A stretch of 64,000 nucleotides of DNA from Triatoma infestans (lineage: Eukaryota; Arthropoda; Insecta; Hemiptera; Reduviidae), in assembly GCA_011037195.1 (NCBI GenBank), contig JAAEAF010000398.1:29343-93342 (forward strand), written 5' to 3'. Below the pieces are notes generated by a model. The model searched no databases. It had not been told where the DNA came from and saw only the letters and a program-made list of their open reading frames with translations. Position 1 is the stretch's first letter; every line of letters starts with the position of its first letter. Position numbers and translations under genes: made by a program. This document shows, one piece after another, positions 1 through 11,890 of this stretch.

Positions 1-843
1 GAATAACCAGTGCTCCATATTCTGTCACCAATAGAACTATTCACTCACTTCTAATAGTACCTTTTGTACAAGATTTAATCATGGCCCCATTTAATGGGTT
101 TGAGAAGGAAAGAAATTGGGTTCGATAGATAAATGAACTAGAAGTAAAGCAGAACACTGTACAATAGTAAGGTAATACAAACTGCCAGGACCTTTCACTA
201 AAATATATAAAATGGTAGTGAAAGGTAAAGGGAAAGGTGGTTGACGCGTTGTGACTGCTGTATGAACTCTGCTGCAAGACTCCCTCCTATGGCTCACACA
301 GCTGTGTTTAAACAGTTTCTCCCACTCTAGTCTGGCTTAAGCTAGAGAGTGATCCTATCAAAATTTATGTCTCTCTCTCTGGATCCCTCTCTTCGGATCT
401 ATTACACCCCATAAAAGAAATTTCATTCTCAGCTTTCCTCTCGTTCTAATCTTCTAGTAGATCAGCGATTTATGGGCGATGGAGTTCAGTATCATTTGGA
501 GAGTTACCAATGGGATAACTTCTCTCATGTCAAGCTACTTAATTGTTGCAGGGAAATAGCACCTACAGTGTAAATACCAATAAAAAAAAAAAAATAAATA
601 ATAAAAATAATAATTACTGTAATATCTATTATTTAAATTAATTTATTCATTGAAGAATTACAAACAAAAAATGAAATAAAAATAACTTACGTTAGAATAA
701 TTTTATTAATTAACTAATAATATTATAATCTGAAATAAATAAAAAAAGCTGCAGTAAATTGCCCGCCAAAATCACACAATAGTTCAAAATCAATTTCTAT
801 CTTTCTTTCAATCTTTAGGCCCCCGATTCATAAGCGGTGGCGA
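1..843. other. AT-rich stretch, no gene recognised
   Basis: I see no convincing coding exon or named repeat here. The stretch includes A-rich and T-rich low-complexity sequence at about 580-770. Short open frames on the minus strand around 41-297 have no recognisable motif. Confidence 0.5.
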
Positions 844-1032
844 CTACGACGCGAACAACCTCGCTGGGACAGTCGAGTGGTGAATCGAAGAGAATTGTTC
901 TTTATAATGCACTCTCTTCTCCTTCTCAGCCATCCTAATGACCTTCTGCTTCAGATAAACTTCCTGTCGTTCTAGCCTTTTCATGTGATCCAATATCTCA
1001 TCCTTCCATACCGACGCATTAACCTTAGACGA
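844..1032 (-). CDS. Candidate terminal exon, charged helical protein (unknown)
   Basis: Read on the minus strand, an open frame of 62 codons runs from 1032 to a TAG stop at 846-844. It is preceded by a good 3' splice acceptor (a T-rich run then AG at 1034-1033). The peptide is rich in Lys, Glu and Arg with helix-forming spacing, for example WKDEILDHMKRLERQEVYL, and could form a short coiled coil. Such charged tails are common at the C-termini of Myb/SANT- or MADF-type DNA-binding proteins associated with transposons; that link is inference. No upstream exon was identified, and a Jockey-like fragment begins only about 55 bases away, so the gene may be broken. Base use is less AT-rich than the neighbouring sequence. 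It could also be a piece of an unrecognised mobile element ORF. Confidence 0.35.
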   Translation of the reverse strand, partial: SSKVNASVWKDEILDHMKRLERQEVYLKQKVIRMAEKEKRVHYKEQFSSIHHSTVPARLFAS

Positions 1033-1087
1033 CTAAAAACTATAACATATGACCAAAGCCCCATTTTTCTTAAAATAGACATCCATC

Positions 1088-1912
1088 CGAATGTTCCCCT
1101 CCCAAAATAACACCAATCAATTCAATGGACCGATAGACTCCCTTAGGGACTTACTCGAACAGATAATTGATATCAAAACGTCTCTCACCCAATCCCAATT
1201 TAATCAACTGACGAGAAAACTTAAAAACAAACTTCAGAAATACTGCAATAATTCATATGCTGAATCACTGACAACTGACGACACTCACTTTAGATAACGA
1301 CTAGAAGAATATTCAAATTCGAACATATCTCTTCGCCTCTCTTGGGCCAAATCAGCCCTAGAATAAGCAGAATTATTTGCAGCTCATCTTTCCTTTGCCT
1401 TCATCCCACATTCTTACATTCAAGACTTACAGCTCACTACAGAAGATAACAGAGAGCTAGACATATCTTTACGTATTAAGACAAACAGGCCATTAACAAG
1501 AAAAAGAGCCCAAGTTCTTTATCAATTATCAGAAAGAGCTAGACTCTTCCGCTCACTACGTATAAAATTCCACATTTCGAACTTCTTATTGTCTCATTCT
1601 TTGAAAATTCTCTAATATTAAAATGATATCGAAACCCAAATACCAACTGATTCAGCCTTCTTCCTACTGTCCTAATAGCCTCTTTCCCATATAAATGTTT
1701 GAGATTCTCTTTCTTCTACGTCTTCTAGAATTTATGGAGACCATAAAAGTAATATCGAACCATCAGTTTGGTTTCCACAACTGTCACTTTACATTACAGC
1801 AGGTTCTTCGTGTTGTAGCCATTTGGCGTATTCTTAGATATTTCACAAGCCCCCGATCGCGTAAGGCATGAAGGTCTTCTATTGAAACTCCGCCGAATTC
1901 TAGCTAGCACTT
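1088..1912 (+). mobile_element. Jockey-like LINE fragment (RT region, decayed)
   Basis: The plus strand carries a decayed reverse transcriptase reading frame with stops and frame changes. The clearest motif, at about 1829-1905, reads FLDISQAPDRVRHEGLLLKL, matching the Jockey/CR1-type RT motif 3 (FLDVSKAFDRVWHEGLL). Just before it, QFGFHNCHFTLQQVLRVV matches the conserved 'QFGFR..HST..QLLR' segment. The segment at 1091-1297 (68 codons open) and the decayed frames at 1490-1600 fit the region between endonuclease and RT. The copy is dead and abruptly stops where the oppositely oriented I-like fragment begins. Confidence 0.6.
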
Positions 1913-2610
1913 TATTATTATTATTATTATCCAACCTCGGGTGGGCCATATCCCGGCACCGCAGCCAACAGAGGCTTATTGTGCCACCCCCGATAATTCC
2001 TAGTAGACAAACTCTCCCTCCTTAAGGAGTTTAAGGGTCTTCACCACCAGGTCATTTTGAGCTACTATCTCCTCAGGTCGCAAAGTACCAAAGGTTTCAT
2101 ACCTCAGTCTGATTATTGCTACGCAATCGAACAACAGGTGGGAGGCCGTTTCCTCCTCTTCCTGACTTAGCTCGAATGAGTGCTACCTTGTACAGATGTT
2201 TCCTGAACCTACCATGACCCGTAAACAGTCCCGTCACCAGAGAAATCTGGCTCCTACTCAGACCAAGGGTCATTCGGGTTCTTCGTTTACACAGTCCTGG
2301 CATCATCCTTTTACTGTGTATAGCACCCGGGCTCCTCCTTCAGAGCTCTTCATGCTTCCTGCGACCCCACTCTCTAATCGCTGCACGAATTGCTCCGCCA
2401 GTTATTCCCAGGACCGGCTCTGGACCAATGAACGGAGTGTTAGCTCCGTTCCTGGCCAGTTGATCAGCTGTCTTATTACCCTCAACCCCTGCATGTCCAG
2501 GCACCCACAACAACTGTACCTTGTTGTCCTGGAGAGTCTCGACAATGCCTCTCGACATTCCTTCACCAGGGATGAGGTAGTACCTAGCACTTACTACGTC
2601 ATACTTTTAA
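1913..2610 (-). mobile_element. I-clade LINE 3' fragment with RNase H and (TAA)n tail
   Basis: The minus strand encodes the RNase H domain of a non-LTR retrotransposon. At about 2560-2340 it reads VQLLWVPGHAGVEGNKTADQ, the signature of the RNase H active-site region (HxGxxGNxxAD) of I/Jockey/R1-type LINEs. The frame then decays, but a zinc-knuckle-like tail (EEEETASHLLFDC...) follows at about 2170-2100. The minus-strand 3' end is a run of TAA units (plus-strand ATT repeats at about 1913-1931), the tail type known for I elements. Several stops and frameshifts make it non-functional, and the 5' part is missing. Confidence 0.7.
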
Positions 2611-2706
2611 CTATGAAAACAAGAATTAGTTGGCTTCACGACCAATTCAGGGTAAAAATCAATAAACCAAAAAAAAAAAATATAACTTTTTTTTAATTAT
2701 TTTTTA

Positions 2707-2757
2707 ATAATAATTAACACGTTCGACGTTTCGACAAACTTTGTTTGTCTTCTTCAG
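2707..2757 (-). repeat. CTGAAGA-hairpin-GAAAC motif
   Basis: On the minus strand the bases CTGAAGA, one extra A, a perfect 7-bp stem (GACAAAC / GTTTGTC) with an AAA loop, and then GAAACGTCG follow each other directly. The same layout is found in two other unrelated repeats of this window (foldback family C and the 44.3-kb foldback element). The function is unknown. The flanks resemble the conserved strands of a hammerhead core but the stem register is not canonical. Confidence 0.5.
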
Positions 2758-2879
2758 GAACAATACAAAACAAAAATAAATAAAGAGTTATAAACATAAA
2801 AAATTATAAAATAAACCACAAACAAAAAACAAAATACATTGGTGAGATTACAGTAGAAATGTTAAGTCTGTAATTAATG

Positions 2880-3225
2880 TAGAAATGTTTGATGTTGTAT
2901 TGTTTGTAGTAGCACGAGCGGTTTTGTAAAAGGGCTTGTAAGTATTTATGTTTAAGAGTGAAGTATTAGTAATAATCAAGAGAGCGCCACTGTTTTTAAA
3001 ATAATTATATTATCTCTTAGTAAATTTAAGTATTTTACAATATCACAATTATATCTTAATAAATCAGATATTTATCTAGAATAAAGTAGAATAAAGGCAA
3101 ATTTCACAAGAGTTTAACAGAGCGATTCCTGAAGCAAGTGTTCTGGCTTTGAAAGCAGAATGCAGACTGTATTGTTTGAAGCAGAAGGCAGACTGTCCTG
3201 AAGGAATGCTCTCTCTAACAAAACA
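2880..3225 (+). repeat. Dispersed repeat family D, copy 1 (LTR-like)
   Basis: This stretch matches, in the opposite orientation, the sequence at 23465-23812. Shared landmarks are GTAGCACGAGCGGTTTTGTA, a run around TCTTAATAAATCA, AGAGCGATTCCT.AAGCAA and GAAAGCAGAATGCAGACT. It may be a solo LTR (it begins TGTT and has AATAAA-like signals), but I could not fix both ends or a target-site duplication. Confidence 0.5.
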
Positions 3226-5555
3226 GTTGGCCAAGTAGCATTGCATTAATTTAATTTAACGGATTTTTGTGCCTTTGTTTCCCTAATAGCAATGACCTAG
3301 ATTGTAGTATACCTGGCTCTATATACACTCTTTTTAAAGGTAAATTCACTGCACTAAGATACATTTAAAATATTAACAAAATTGTATTTTTGATACTATA
3401 AAATATTCTAAACTATTTTTAAAAACTATTATTTTCTTTATTTCTTTCTTCCACCACAGTTGCAAACATTTCAATATAAAAGCCTCCTCCACAATATAAT
3501 CGCTCTATGTCAGTAACGTATAAATTCTTTTTATATCCGAACTTGCTAAATCTCGTTACATATTAATTGCATAAATATTCGTGAAATTGATTTGGGTAAA
3601 TCCTGTGGCAGCTAACTTTTCTCAACCACATTTCTTCAACAATAGCATTATATTTATACTATGTGAATATGTCAAATGATAAGGACGTTGCACTGCCGCC
3701 AAATTGAGTGATTATTTTTTTATAATATTAGATAGAAGACATTCACCATTCTTCAAAAATACTTAAATTTTATTCTTTAACCGTAGATATGCGTAGTAAT
3801 TTATTATAGATAAGAAAAATAAAGAGCTTTACTTTAGAGAATTGCTAAGTCTATCTTAAAAAAAAAAAACCTAGATATCATTCTGGGAAAATATTTGCTT
3901 ATAGGGGAAACAAACTCTCTTTTGCTTATTCTGCTGCTGATCCGCAATCAGCAATTTAAATCCTATTTAATGTTTAATTCTATAAAAGAAAGCATTGAGA
4001 GAAAGGAAGATGAAAATGCAACAGTAGATTTGAATTCCTCCACCCCTTTTGCTTACTTGCTTATTGATAGTTGTGGAATTTAATTGAAATGAGATTACCT
4101 TTCATTGTGAATGCTACACAAGATACCTTCTTACTTTGTAATTTATTCTCTTATTTTAATGCATTGTTATTGTTACTACTCTTAAAAGTTTTACTTTACT
4201 ATTCAATTGTTTATAAGTAATTATAATGCTTTTATAAGTACATAACAATGGAATATTTATTCAATAATTAGATTAAAATTTGAGGTAATTATTAACCCTG
4301 TTTGATAATAAAATTTAAATTATCAAATAAAACTATGTAACTTGTTATCTAAATAAAACTATATGCCATAATAGACAAAAATAAACAAGCCAGTGAATAT
4401 GCTTGAATAGATAGAATTAATCAAATTTAATCGCAAGCATTTTCACTTTAATGAAATACTAATTCGGTTAAATTTCTATAAAAATGAAATTATCGCTTTT
4501 CTGCTTAAGAAAGCGTAAACGGATTTTCTCTGAAAAACTTTTTGAATTATTTGTTATTGTATTTTTATCTATGTCAAAACATGAGAGAAAAAAAAAAGTG
4601 GCATTAGATTGCTGTCAAATCAATGGATTTATGTGAAAATCGATCTTTGTTTTAGGAGTTGTTCTTGCTGTAGAATATATTAGAAAATGGTGTATAAGGA
4701 ATTTAGCGATAAAAATACCAGAAAAGAAATTTGAGCTGTTCATTGACAATCAGTTATCTATCAAATGATACGTCCTCTTTCATTTGCTAAAGAGCCCAAA
4801 TACAAACTAATCAGTTATATAATAATGCAATTTGCTATAGCAGCAACTTTGCTATCGTTTTGATTGGATGATGTTGTTGACAGGCTTGTCATGGAGATTG
4901 CTTTATTTCAGCCAGTTCAAAACGCCAAAGCTCTTATCTCTGCCTGACTATGTGGCATAAGGAAATGGTAAAAGGTGGAATAATTTAATCTGAACAAGGG
5001 CATCATACGTATACTTAATCTGCTCAATTTCCTATGTTGTCTGGTTATGAGTTTTTTTGCAAGGGCTAATATGAAACTCCAAAAGATCATTGAAACTCCA
5101 AATTGCCAGCTTTGATAACTGAGATAACAAAGATGTTCTTTATGCTGCATTTAATGAAAGAGCTCCTCATAAGGAAGACCAACATTTCGCAGTTTTATGC
5201 TTTGTAATCTGATGTCGCCGATATCACGTCATTAAAAATCATTGCGATATCATTATATTTAGTATCATTATTTATTGTCATGCTTGTAACACCATTATTC
5301 CTGCATAACAAGTTTCCTATATATCACTATATCACTTTTCTACATGAGTTATTTCCTGCCTTAATCTTTATTAATAATCATTAAATTTTAAACAAAATCA
5401 TATTATTACTTTGAAAAAATCATTGGGCGGCCTGATTTTATAATAAAATAAATAAATTAAAATAAAGCAATAATTAACTAGAGGTACATTTTTGTGCAAT
5501 AGTTAAATAATGTTAATTGTATAACTTGAAATTATACACTACATGATTCTACACT
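3226..5555. other. AT-rich stretch, no gene recognised
   Basis: About 2.3 kb of AT-rich sequence. The open frames of 60-77 codons within it lack recognisable motifs and have no consistent splice context. No repeat structure was recognised. Confidence 0.45.
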
Positions 5556-5840
5556 TTGTAGGCGTCATCTGTAAAAGATTTGGGCGTAATCTTAAACTCT
5601 AAATTGAATTTTGCTGATTATATCAACAAGGTCAATAGCAAATCGTTGCAAATGCTTGGATTTGTCTTCAAAAACAGAGGAATTTTTTCTGACAATCGTT
5701 CTTATGCTACTTAATCTCTGGTAAGTTCTATCTTGAATATGGTTCAATAATTTGAAGTCTATTTTGCAAGGTACATAGAATCATACTATTCAGTCATCTA
5801 TTTTCAGCAGGAAAAAGTAACGAAGATAATGAATAGCAAC
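5556..5840 (+). mobile_element. LINE fragment (region after the RT active site)
   Basis: In a plus-strand frame the bases from about 5563 encode SVKDLGVILNSKLNFADYIN followed by a region similar to ...KSLQMLGFVFKN. This matches the stretch downstream of the RT catalytic motif in Jockey/CR1-type LINEs ('DLGV.fD..L.F..HI......A...LGFI.R'). Stops interrupt it after about 50 codons. It is an isolated decayed fragment with no visible 5' or 3' end. Confidence 0.55.
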
Positions 5841-5984
5841 CATTGTCAAGTAGGCCCGGCAATTAGAAGATAGGAACTCTTCTCCACAGAACAGACAAAT
5901 AGGACTTGCCAGCCAGGAAGAATATGACTTAAACCTCCCATAAAAGTACAGTTAAAAATAGAAATTCAAAATTTGATAATACGT

Positions 5985-8900
5985 CTGATATAAAAATTGC
6001 TATATTAAATGTGCGTATATTACGCTCTGAAGATAGATTGATTGATTGAATTAGAAAATGCACTGTCTAAAATTAACTATTGAAATTTTAGCTATTTCAT
6101 TTCTGAAGTTAGATTGGGTGAAGAAAAAATTATCAATAGAAAGTCGGGATATATTTTTGCTGTCGGTGCATAACACAACTCTCGGTGCTCACAACTCCGA
6201 TGAGTCGGAGGATAAAGTTGATGTTACATCTTTTATAATGTTCTGAGAATGGTGTTGAATAACATTAAATGTAACTTTCGGTACCATATATTTAATAATC
6301 TGTGACTTCAATAATCAAGTGAAGAAAAAAGTAATAGACGAGGAAATAGTTGTTGGCCATTATGGTTGTAAACAAAGGAATTTAAGTGGAGAAGTATTTG
6401 TCAATTTTTGTTTAGAAAATAAATTAGATATAACGAACACCTTTTTTAAGAAAAGGACAGGAAGGAAATGGATACGGCCTTCCCACAGTGGAAGTGTAAT
6501 TGTTAATCTCACAACGAACTTTTTTAAAGATTTATATTCAGTGGATAGTGATATTCAAATGGTTAAAGTATGGTAAAAAAGATGATAATACTCCGAAATT
6601 CACTATTGAACAATTTAATAGTTTAAAAAATGAGACAGCTGCTGGTAGTGATGACATATCTAATGAAATGCTAAAAATTTCTTTTTTTCCTCTGAGAAAT
6701 CCCTGGGTGCTGCTTTTTAACACGATAATGAAGGCTGGAGATGTATCAAATTCGTGGTTAAAATCGGATATAATTTTACTATCTAAAAAAGGAAACTCGG
6801 AGGTTCTGAATAATTGGCGATCTTTGTCGGTAATTTGTAAGGCTTTTGTCTTACTTCCACTGTATACCGGATTTTTTCTTAACTAATTTTAAATAGAATC
6901 AGGAATCAGTTTGAAGAACAACAACCAGTTGAACAGGCTGGATTTATGGCCAGTTTTTCAACTATAGATAACTTGCATGTAATAAAACGTAATAAACCAG
7001 GTTATTGAGAAATTTTTAGAATTTCAGACTAACTTATTTTAAGTTTTTATCGATTATAGAAAAGCCGTTTGATTCTGTGTCTCATAAATTTTTGTTTGAC
7101 TGCTTAGACCATCCAAGAAGTCCCATACTTATATATTAATTTGATAAAAAATATTTATTCCAATAGTGTATAGCTAGGATTAAGATGGATAATTTGGGAC
7201 CATATTTTAGGATATCTAAAGGAGTTCAGCAGGGTGGCCTATTACATCCTTCTCTCTTCGATTCTCTACTAAAGAAGTATTCAGGAATTTGATCTGGAAT
7301 AATAGTAGGTATGGTTCTATATATGAACGGAAAAAGACTAACTAACATTAGATTTGCGGATGATGTCGTTCTTTTTGCAGAATCACCACATATGCTAGAA
7401 AGAATGGTAAATGAACTCGTAGAAGCTGGTAGTGAAGGTGGACTAAATTTAAATGACAGTAAAACAATTCTGTTTACGAATGGTGCCAGATTAGCAATTG
7501 AAGTCAATGTTGTGCCATTATCCTTGAGGAAGTCATCTATTTGGGTCAGACTGTATGTTTCCAAGATAGATTTAAAAAGAAAATTAATAGAAGTATAATT
7601 CTCGCCTGGAACAAGTTCTGGCCCTTAAAATTCATATTAAAAAATAAAAATATTTGTGAAGTAAAGAAAGGGCAAATTTTGGATAGTGCTTAACTTATGA
7701 CTCACAGACATGGACTCTAGCACAGAAGTTTATGCAAAGATTAAAAACTACTCAAAGAGCGATGGAACATAGTATATTGGGTATTAAACGGAAAGGTTGT
7801 ATTTGGTGTGAAGCAATAAGGAGGATAACCGATGTGTTCAAATAAATAGTCATGAATACATTCTATCCAAAACCAGTGAGGCTATAACGTAGAAACTTAC
7901 CAATCGGCCTCTACTAAACCTACTCTTTCCTCTTGTCAAACCAGCTTATCTTGTTCAGATCGACTGGTTTGTAGTCATTTATCCATTCTATCCGGTATCC
8001 TTTTACCCAACCGGGCAATTTGTTGGTATCTATGAAATATGACATTCCTGGGATCGGTAGAACCCATCCATTCTCTCCAATTTCATCTTAGAGTCATTAC
8101 ATCATTATAACAAAACACAGAACCTACACACACACACAAATACCTAGAAATAGAAACCAATCGCTTATATTTTATTATATACTTATTTCTATTATATAGT
8201 GGCATTTATCTCAGGGATCTTAAAACATGTATTTTCGGGATAAATTGAATTACGAAAATGAGACATGATGTAATAGTTTCTTTTATGCCCATAATAGAAA
8301 ATAAAAGCTAAAGTTGAATGTACGATACTTGTGAACTAAACAGGTCTCTTTCTTAGAAAATAGTTTTTGTACAATAAGAAAGAATGTGATAGCAACGTCC
8401 AAGTTTAATTTAATTTCCCATTTTACAGCTTCATTTAGTTATAAGAATTTAGAGGGCTAGTGTAACGATCTAATAATCATCCAGAAAATGGAACAGTCTC
8501 AGTTAGAGCGCACTTTAAATGGATCAATGTTCAAATAAATAGTCATGAATACTATTCTATCCAAAATCAGTGTGGTATAACATAGAAACTTTCCATGAAA
8601 CCTATTTTCTTTGCAGTTTTCGATATTTATTTTCGATTCTGCACTGAAACTAGCTTCAGCTTTTAATAATTAATTGGAAAATGGAATTTTTGTTTGAATG
8701 TTGAAAGAAGTTTTAAAGATAATGAAAAGTTTTAACAAAATTAAAAGTAGTTTTATTTTCTCGTTGGTTGCGTGATAAATTTCTATCTTAGAACTTTATT
8801 ATCTAATAAAGGCGGGTTTACATGGGTTAATTTGATTAATACAGTTTGGTTGAATCAATGAAACTGATCCGTGTAAAATATAATTTCAATGAAATTGATA

Positions 8901-9400
8901 ATTGAAATGAAGTTGGACTAATTCTACTAATTTGATCAATTTGATGGAATACCCATTGGAAACAGCAGATTGAACCGTATAAACAGTCTGTCAATGATCT
9001 TGATGTGCAAATCAATTGTTTTCTGGTAGGTTTCAGTGAGGTAGGTTATTTTTGTTCTTTGAATGATCTTTACAGTTTTTGTGTTTAAACCATGTTGAGG
9101 TGTGTCCAAAATTGTAATAAGGAGGACAACCTATGTGAAAGATATTGAGGTTAAGATTAAAAAAATCATTTTGGCAGTGGGCTGCACACCTGGCTAGAAC
9201 GAATGAAACAGGTGGTGTAAATTAGTTACCGTCTAGAAACCTTAATTCAGTGGAAGGAAAAGAGGGCGACAGAAGAAAAGATGGACGGATGAGTTGGTGA
9301 AACAAGGGTTCATCAAGGATTAAAAAAGCACAAGACAGGGAAGAATGGAATAGAATGGGCGAGGCCTATGGTCTCTTAGGGCCTCGGTGGGGATGTCTTT
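5985..9400 (+). mobile_element. Decayed LINE with endonuclease and RT, split by an insertion
   Basis: Plus-strand frames, repeatedly broken, follow the order of a RTE/CR1-like ORF. An N-terminal endonuclease start lies at about 6000 (IAILNVRILRSEDRL). An endonuclease tail lies at 6319-6500. The RT contains YRKAFDSV-like motif 3 (about 7055-7080), GVQQGGLLHPSLFDSLL (about 7215-7268) and the catalytic IRFADDVVLFAES at about 7345-7385. A C-terminal part includes TQRAMEHSILGI at about 7750-7785. The frame breaks near 7835 and resumes after 9115, where the sequence encodes a 'WAAHLARTNE'-like tail, a Gly/Arg/Lys-rich KRATEEKMDG region and AQDREEWNRMGEAYG at about 9330-9375. That is the usual end of this LINE type. 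The gap holds a 1.28-kb insertion. Many stops show it is dead. Confidence 0.7.
7838..9115 (+). mobile_element. Repeat family B copy 1, inserted in the LINE with a 22-bp duplication
   Basis: This insertion interrupts the LINE. The bases AATAAGGAGGATAACCGATG at about 7816 recur at about 9116 with two differences, forming a 22-bp target-site duplication. The inserted DNA matches 15720-16946 over about 1.2 kb, including TACTCTTTCCTCTTGTCAAA near its start. It also includes the left 300 bp of a Harbinger-like element from 8810 (AGGCGGGTTTACA). A stretch of about 67 bp at 7836-7902 is repeated directly at 8528-8597. The long duplication suggests retroposition or repair-type insertion rather than cut-and-paste transposition. 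Confidence 0.6.
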
Positions 9401-9533
9401 ATCACGACGCTTCTCTAAAGATGTCGGAGGGTAAAGATTTGATCAGTGCAAGATCTACCAGCTGTGAACCCACATTGGATTTTAGAGGTGTTAAACTCAT
9501 ACTCCAAACGCTCCTTAATCAGCCGGTGAGCAT

Positions 9534-11890
9534 TTAATAACAGAACTGATGACACAGATCCCCTATAATTCGTTCAAAACTTCCGATCTCCCTTCTTAAA
9601 AATTGATGTATGATTCCTACTTTCATTTCTTGCGGAATGTTTTCTCCCTTAAATATAGCCTGAATCAATTTTATTAGCAGGATATTAACCTTATGGCCCC
9701 CATATTTCAATAGCTCCATATGTATTATACCAGGACCCGGCGATTTCCCATTTTTCTCTTGTTTTACTACCCCTCTCACCTCCTCCTCAGACGTTCTCAA
9801 AATTGTACTTTCATCGGGCTATATTAGGGTATCTCCACCATAAACTGAGTTCTGTCTTCCTTTAGCAACCTATTGAAATATTCATACCATTCCACCATTC
9901 CGATGAGCTCTATATTTGTTGTGGTGGTTGGTTCCGCAGAGCTGGAAAGCATCAAAGACAGTTTCCATGGTAGCCTGCTTCATTTTGTGGTCATCGACTG
10001 GTTTCGGGCGTTCGCCCATCTTCAGGATGCGTTTTTCAGACAGTGTGACTACACAGACTTGCACAGAGCAAATTTAGTTTACACATTTACACATTTGAGT
10101 TTACACGTTTACACATTTGATCATTGAGTGTGTAAACTAAATTTGCCCTGTGCAAGTCTGTGTTGTCACACTATCTGAAAACGCATCCTGAAGATGGGCG
10201 AACGCCCGAAACTGGTCGATGACCACAAAATGAAGCAGGCTACAACGGAAAATGTCTCTGAAGCTCTATATTTACTTTTTGTGTTATCTCTTAAATTCTT
10301 CAACACCTTCCAAGCTTCCTTTGATTGGCTAAATTCTAGTCGACTGTTAATTCCCATTCAGGTTCGATCCCATTCTTCATTTTTCAGAGCTCTCATTTTC
10401 TTATTTAAATCCTTCTTGATGATCACATATTCCTTTCTATCTGTTTCTTTCTTGAAACTCAGCCATTTTCTGTTCGCTTCCCTTCTCCTTTCTACTTCTT
10501 CTAAAATATTCTGACTCATCCACTTGTTCTTATTTTTATTTCTTATTCTCCTCCTCCACAGCACTTCCTTAGCTATTTTCTTTACTTTGTTCGTCAAATA
10601 CAAGTAAATTTCCTCTGAACTGCCTGTAAAGGCGTCGTTCAACTCTGCATTTAATCTATTTTCATACATTTACTTGATGCTGGGGTCTTTTAACAGCTCT
10701 CTAGTGTTAAAAGCTTGGTGTTCTCTAGTTGTTCGCAAAAATTCTTCATTTCACTTTTATTTCCTTTCATTGCATTCTCAATCCATGGCCTCCAGGTGTG
10801 CGCCTTTACCAGGTGGTGGTCAGATCCGTATTCCACACCTCTGTAAGCTCTCACATCAGAGAGTTGGCATGAAGAGGATTGCTTTACCACGATATAATCA
10901 ATCAGAGATCTGAGACCTTTGCTATGCTGATTCCATGTCACTGTGTGTATAGTTTTCTGCTGGAAGAACGTATTAGCCACCTTCAAATCGTATCTGTCAC
11001 ACAGTTCTACTAAACTACTTCCACTATTATTTCTCACTTCCTCTCCATAGCGACCAACAATCCTACTTGTGAGCTCACTTCCCACTCTAGCATTAGGAAA
11101 ATTTCCTTTCTTCGTGACATCTTTTCCATACTTCGCTTAATTGGACTCAGGAATTGGAAATTCTCTTTCTCCTTCACGTTATTTGTGGGTGTATATATTC
11201 CAATCACACATACCTCCCCATTAACAGTTCCATCTTTCGGAGATAAATTCCCAATTCTTAATTTTTCCTTTGAGCTCCTTTCTTACCAGTATTGCCACAC
11301 CTGCTTTTGCTCTCGAACTTTTCTCAACGCCACTCCAGAAATGTAGGAAGTCACCTAGTACTTCATTCCCCTTACCCTTCTTCTTGGTTTCCGATAGCAC
11401 TATAATATCCATTTCATACTTTTTCAGTTTGTCCGGTATAGTGTCCGTATTCGTCGACAATCCTTGCATATTCCAGCGTCCCAAGTTTAAAGTCCTTTTC
11501 CGTTTACCTGGTCTTTACCTTTTGATCAGTCCGGATTTATCTTTTTTATTTGGTCGTTTACCATTTTTTCTTTTTTGTTCCGAACGAGGAGCTGGCCCGT
11601 TGCGAAAACGCAACGCAATTTTATTCAGGGTGCCCTTCCCTTATAGAGGTCGCCTTCGCTACGGCTGACGAACCCTCTCTGCCTGCAATGGTTATGCCGC
11701 CATTGATCGGCTTGGTCATGGAATGGGAAAGGACACACTGGGGACAGGATAAATGGGACTATTCTAATATTAGTAAGACAGGATAAATGGGACTACTCGA
11801 GTGGGATGTAACGAGCAGATCTTTTAGTCGCCTCTTAGACATGCAGATATACGACTGGCCACCCACACGCTGTGAGCTTTATTCTTTGCC
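9534..11890 (-). mobile_element. LINE with AP endonuclease domain, 3' truncated in RT
   Basis: Minus strand, reading from about 11890 downward. A 5' leader includes the 'TTTAGTCGCCTCTTA' stretch typical of insect RTE-like LINE starts (about 11821-11836) and a 19-bp direct repeat (GACAGGATAAATGGGACTA at 11741 and 11778). The endonuclease follows. WNMQGLSTN and DIIVLSETK (about 11475-11385) are the DNA-binding and metal-site segments, and SDHHLVKA (about 10810) carries the SDHH active-site motif. A charged linker (WMSQNILEEVERRREANRKW) sits at about 10530-10450. The RT start (GKSPGPGIIHMELLKYGG, then a NYRGI-like IIGDLCHQF) lies at about 9740-9540. The copy stops there, so the RT catalytic site is absent. 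Frameshifts and a foldback insertion at 9918-10261 further break it. Confidence 0.7.
9918..10261. mobile_element. Foldback element family C, copy 1, with 12-bp duplication
   Basis: The element lies inside the minus-strand LINE and is flanked by AGCTCTATATTT at 9906-9917 and 10262-10273, a perfect 12-bp target-site duplication. Its two halves (about 9960-10098 and 10125-10250) are inverted repeats of each other. Each carries CCTGAAGATGGGCGAACGCC followed by CGAAAC, and the centre carries ACACATTTGA-type repeats. Two other copies exist at 25362-25528 and 42978-43205. No coding capacity was seen. Confidence 0.75.

Noticed and set aside
9990..10240. Self-cleaving hammerhead ribozyme in family C
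   Set aside because: CUGANGA and GAAA strands are present, but an unpaired base precedes stem II and the expected stem III partner is missing. I report the motif, not a ribozyme.
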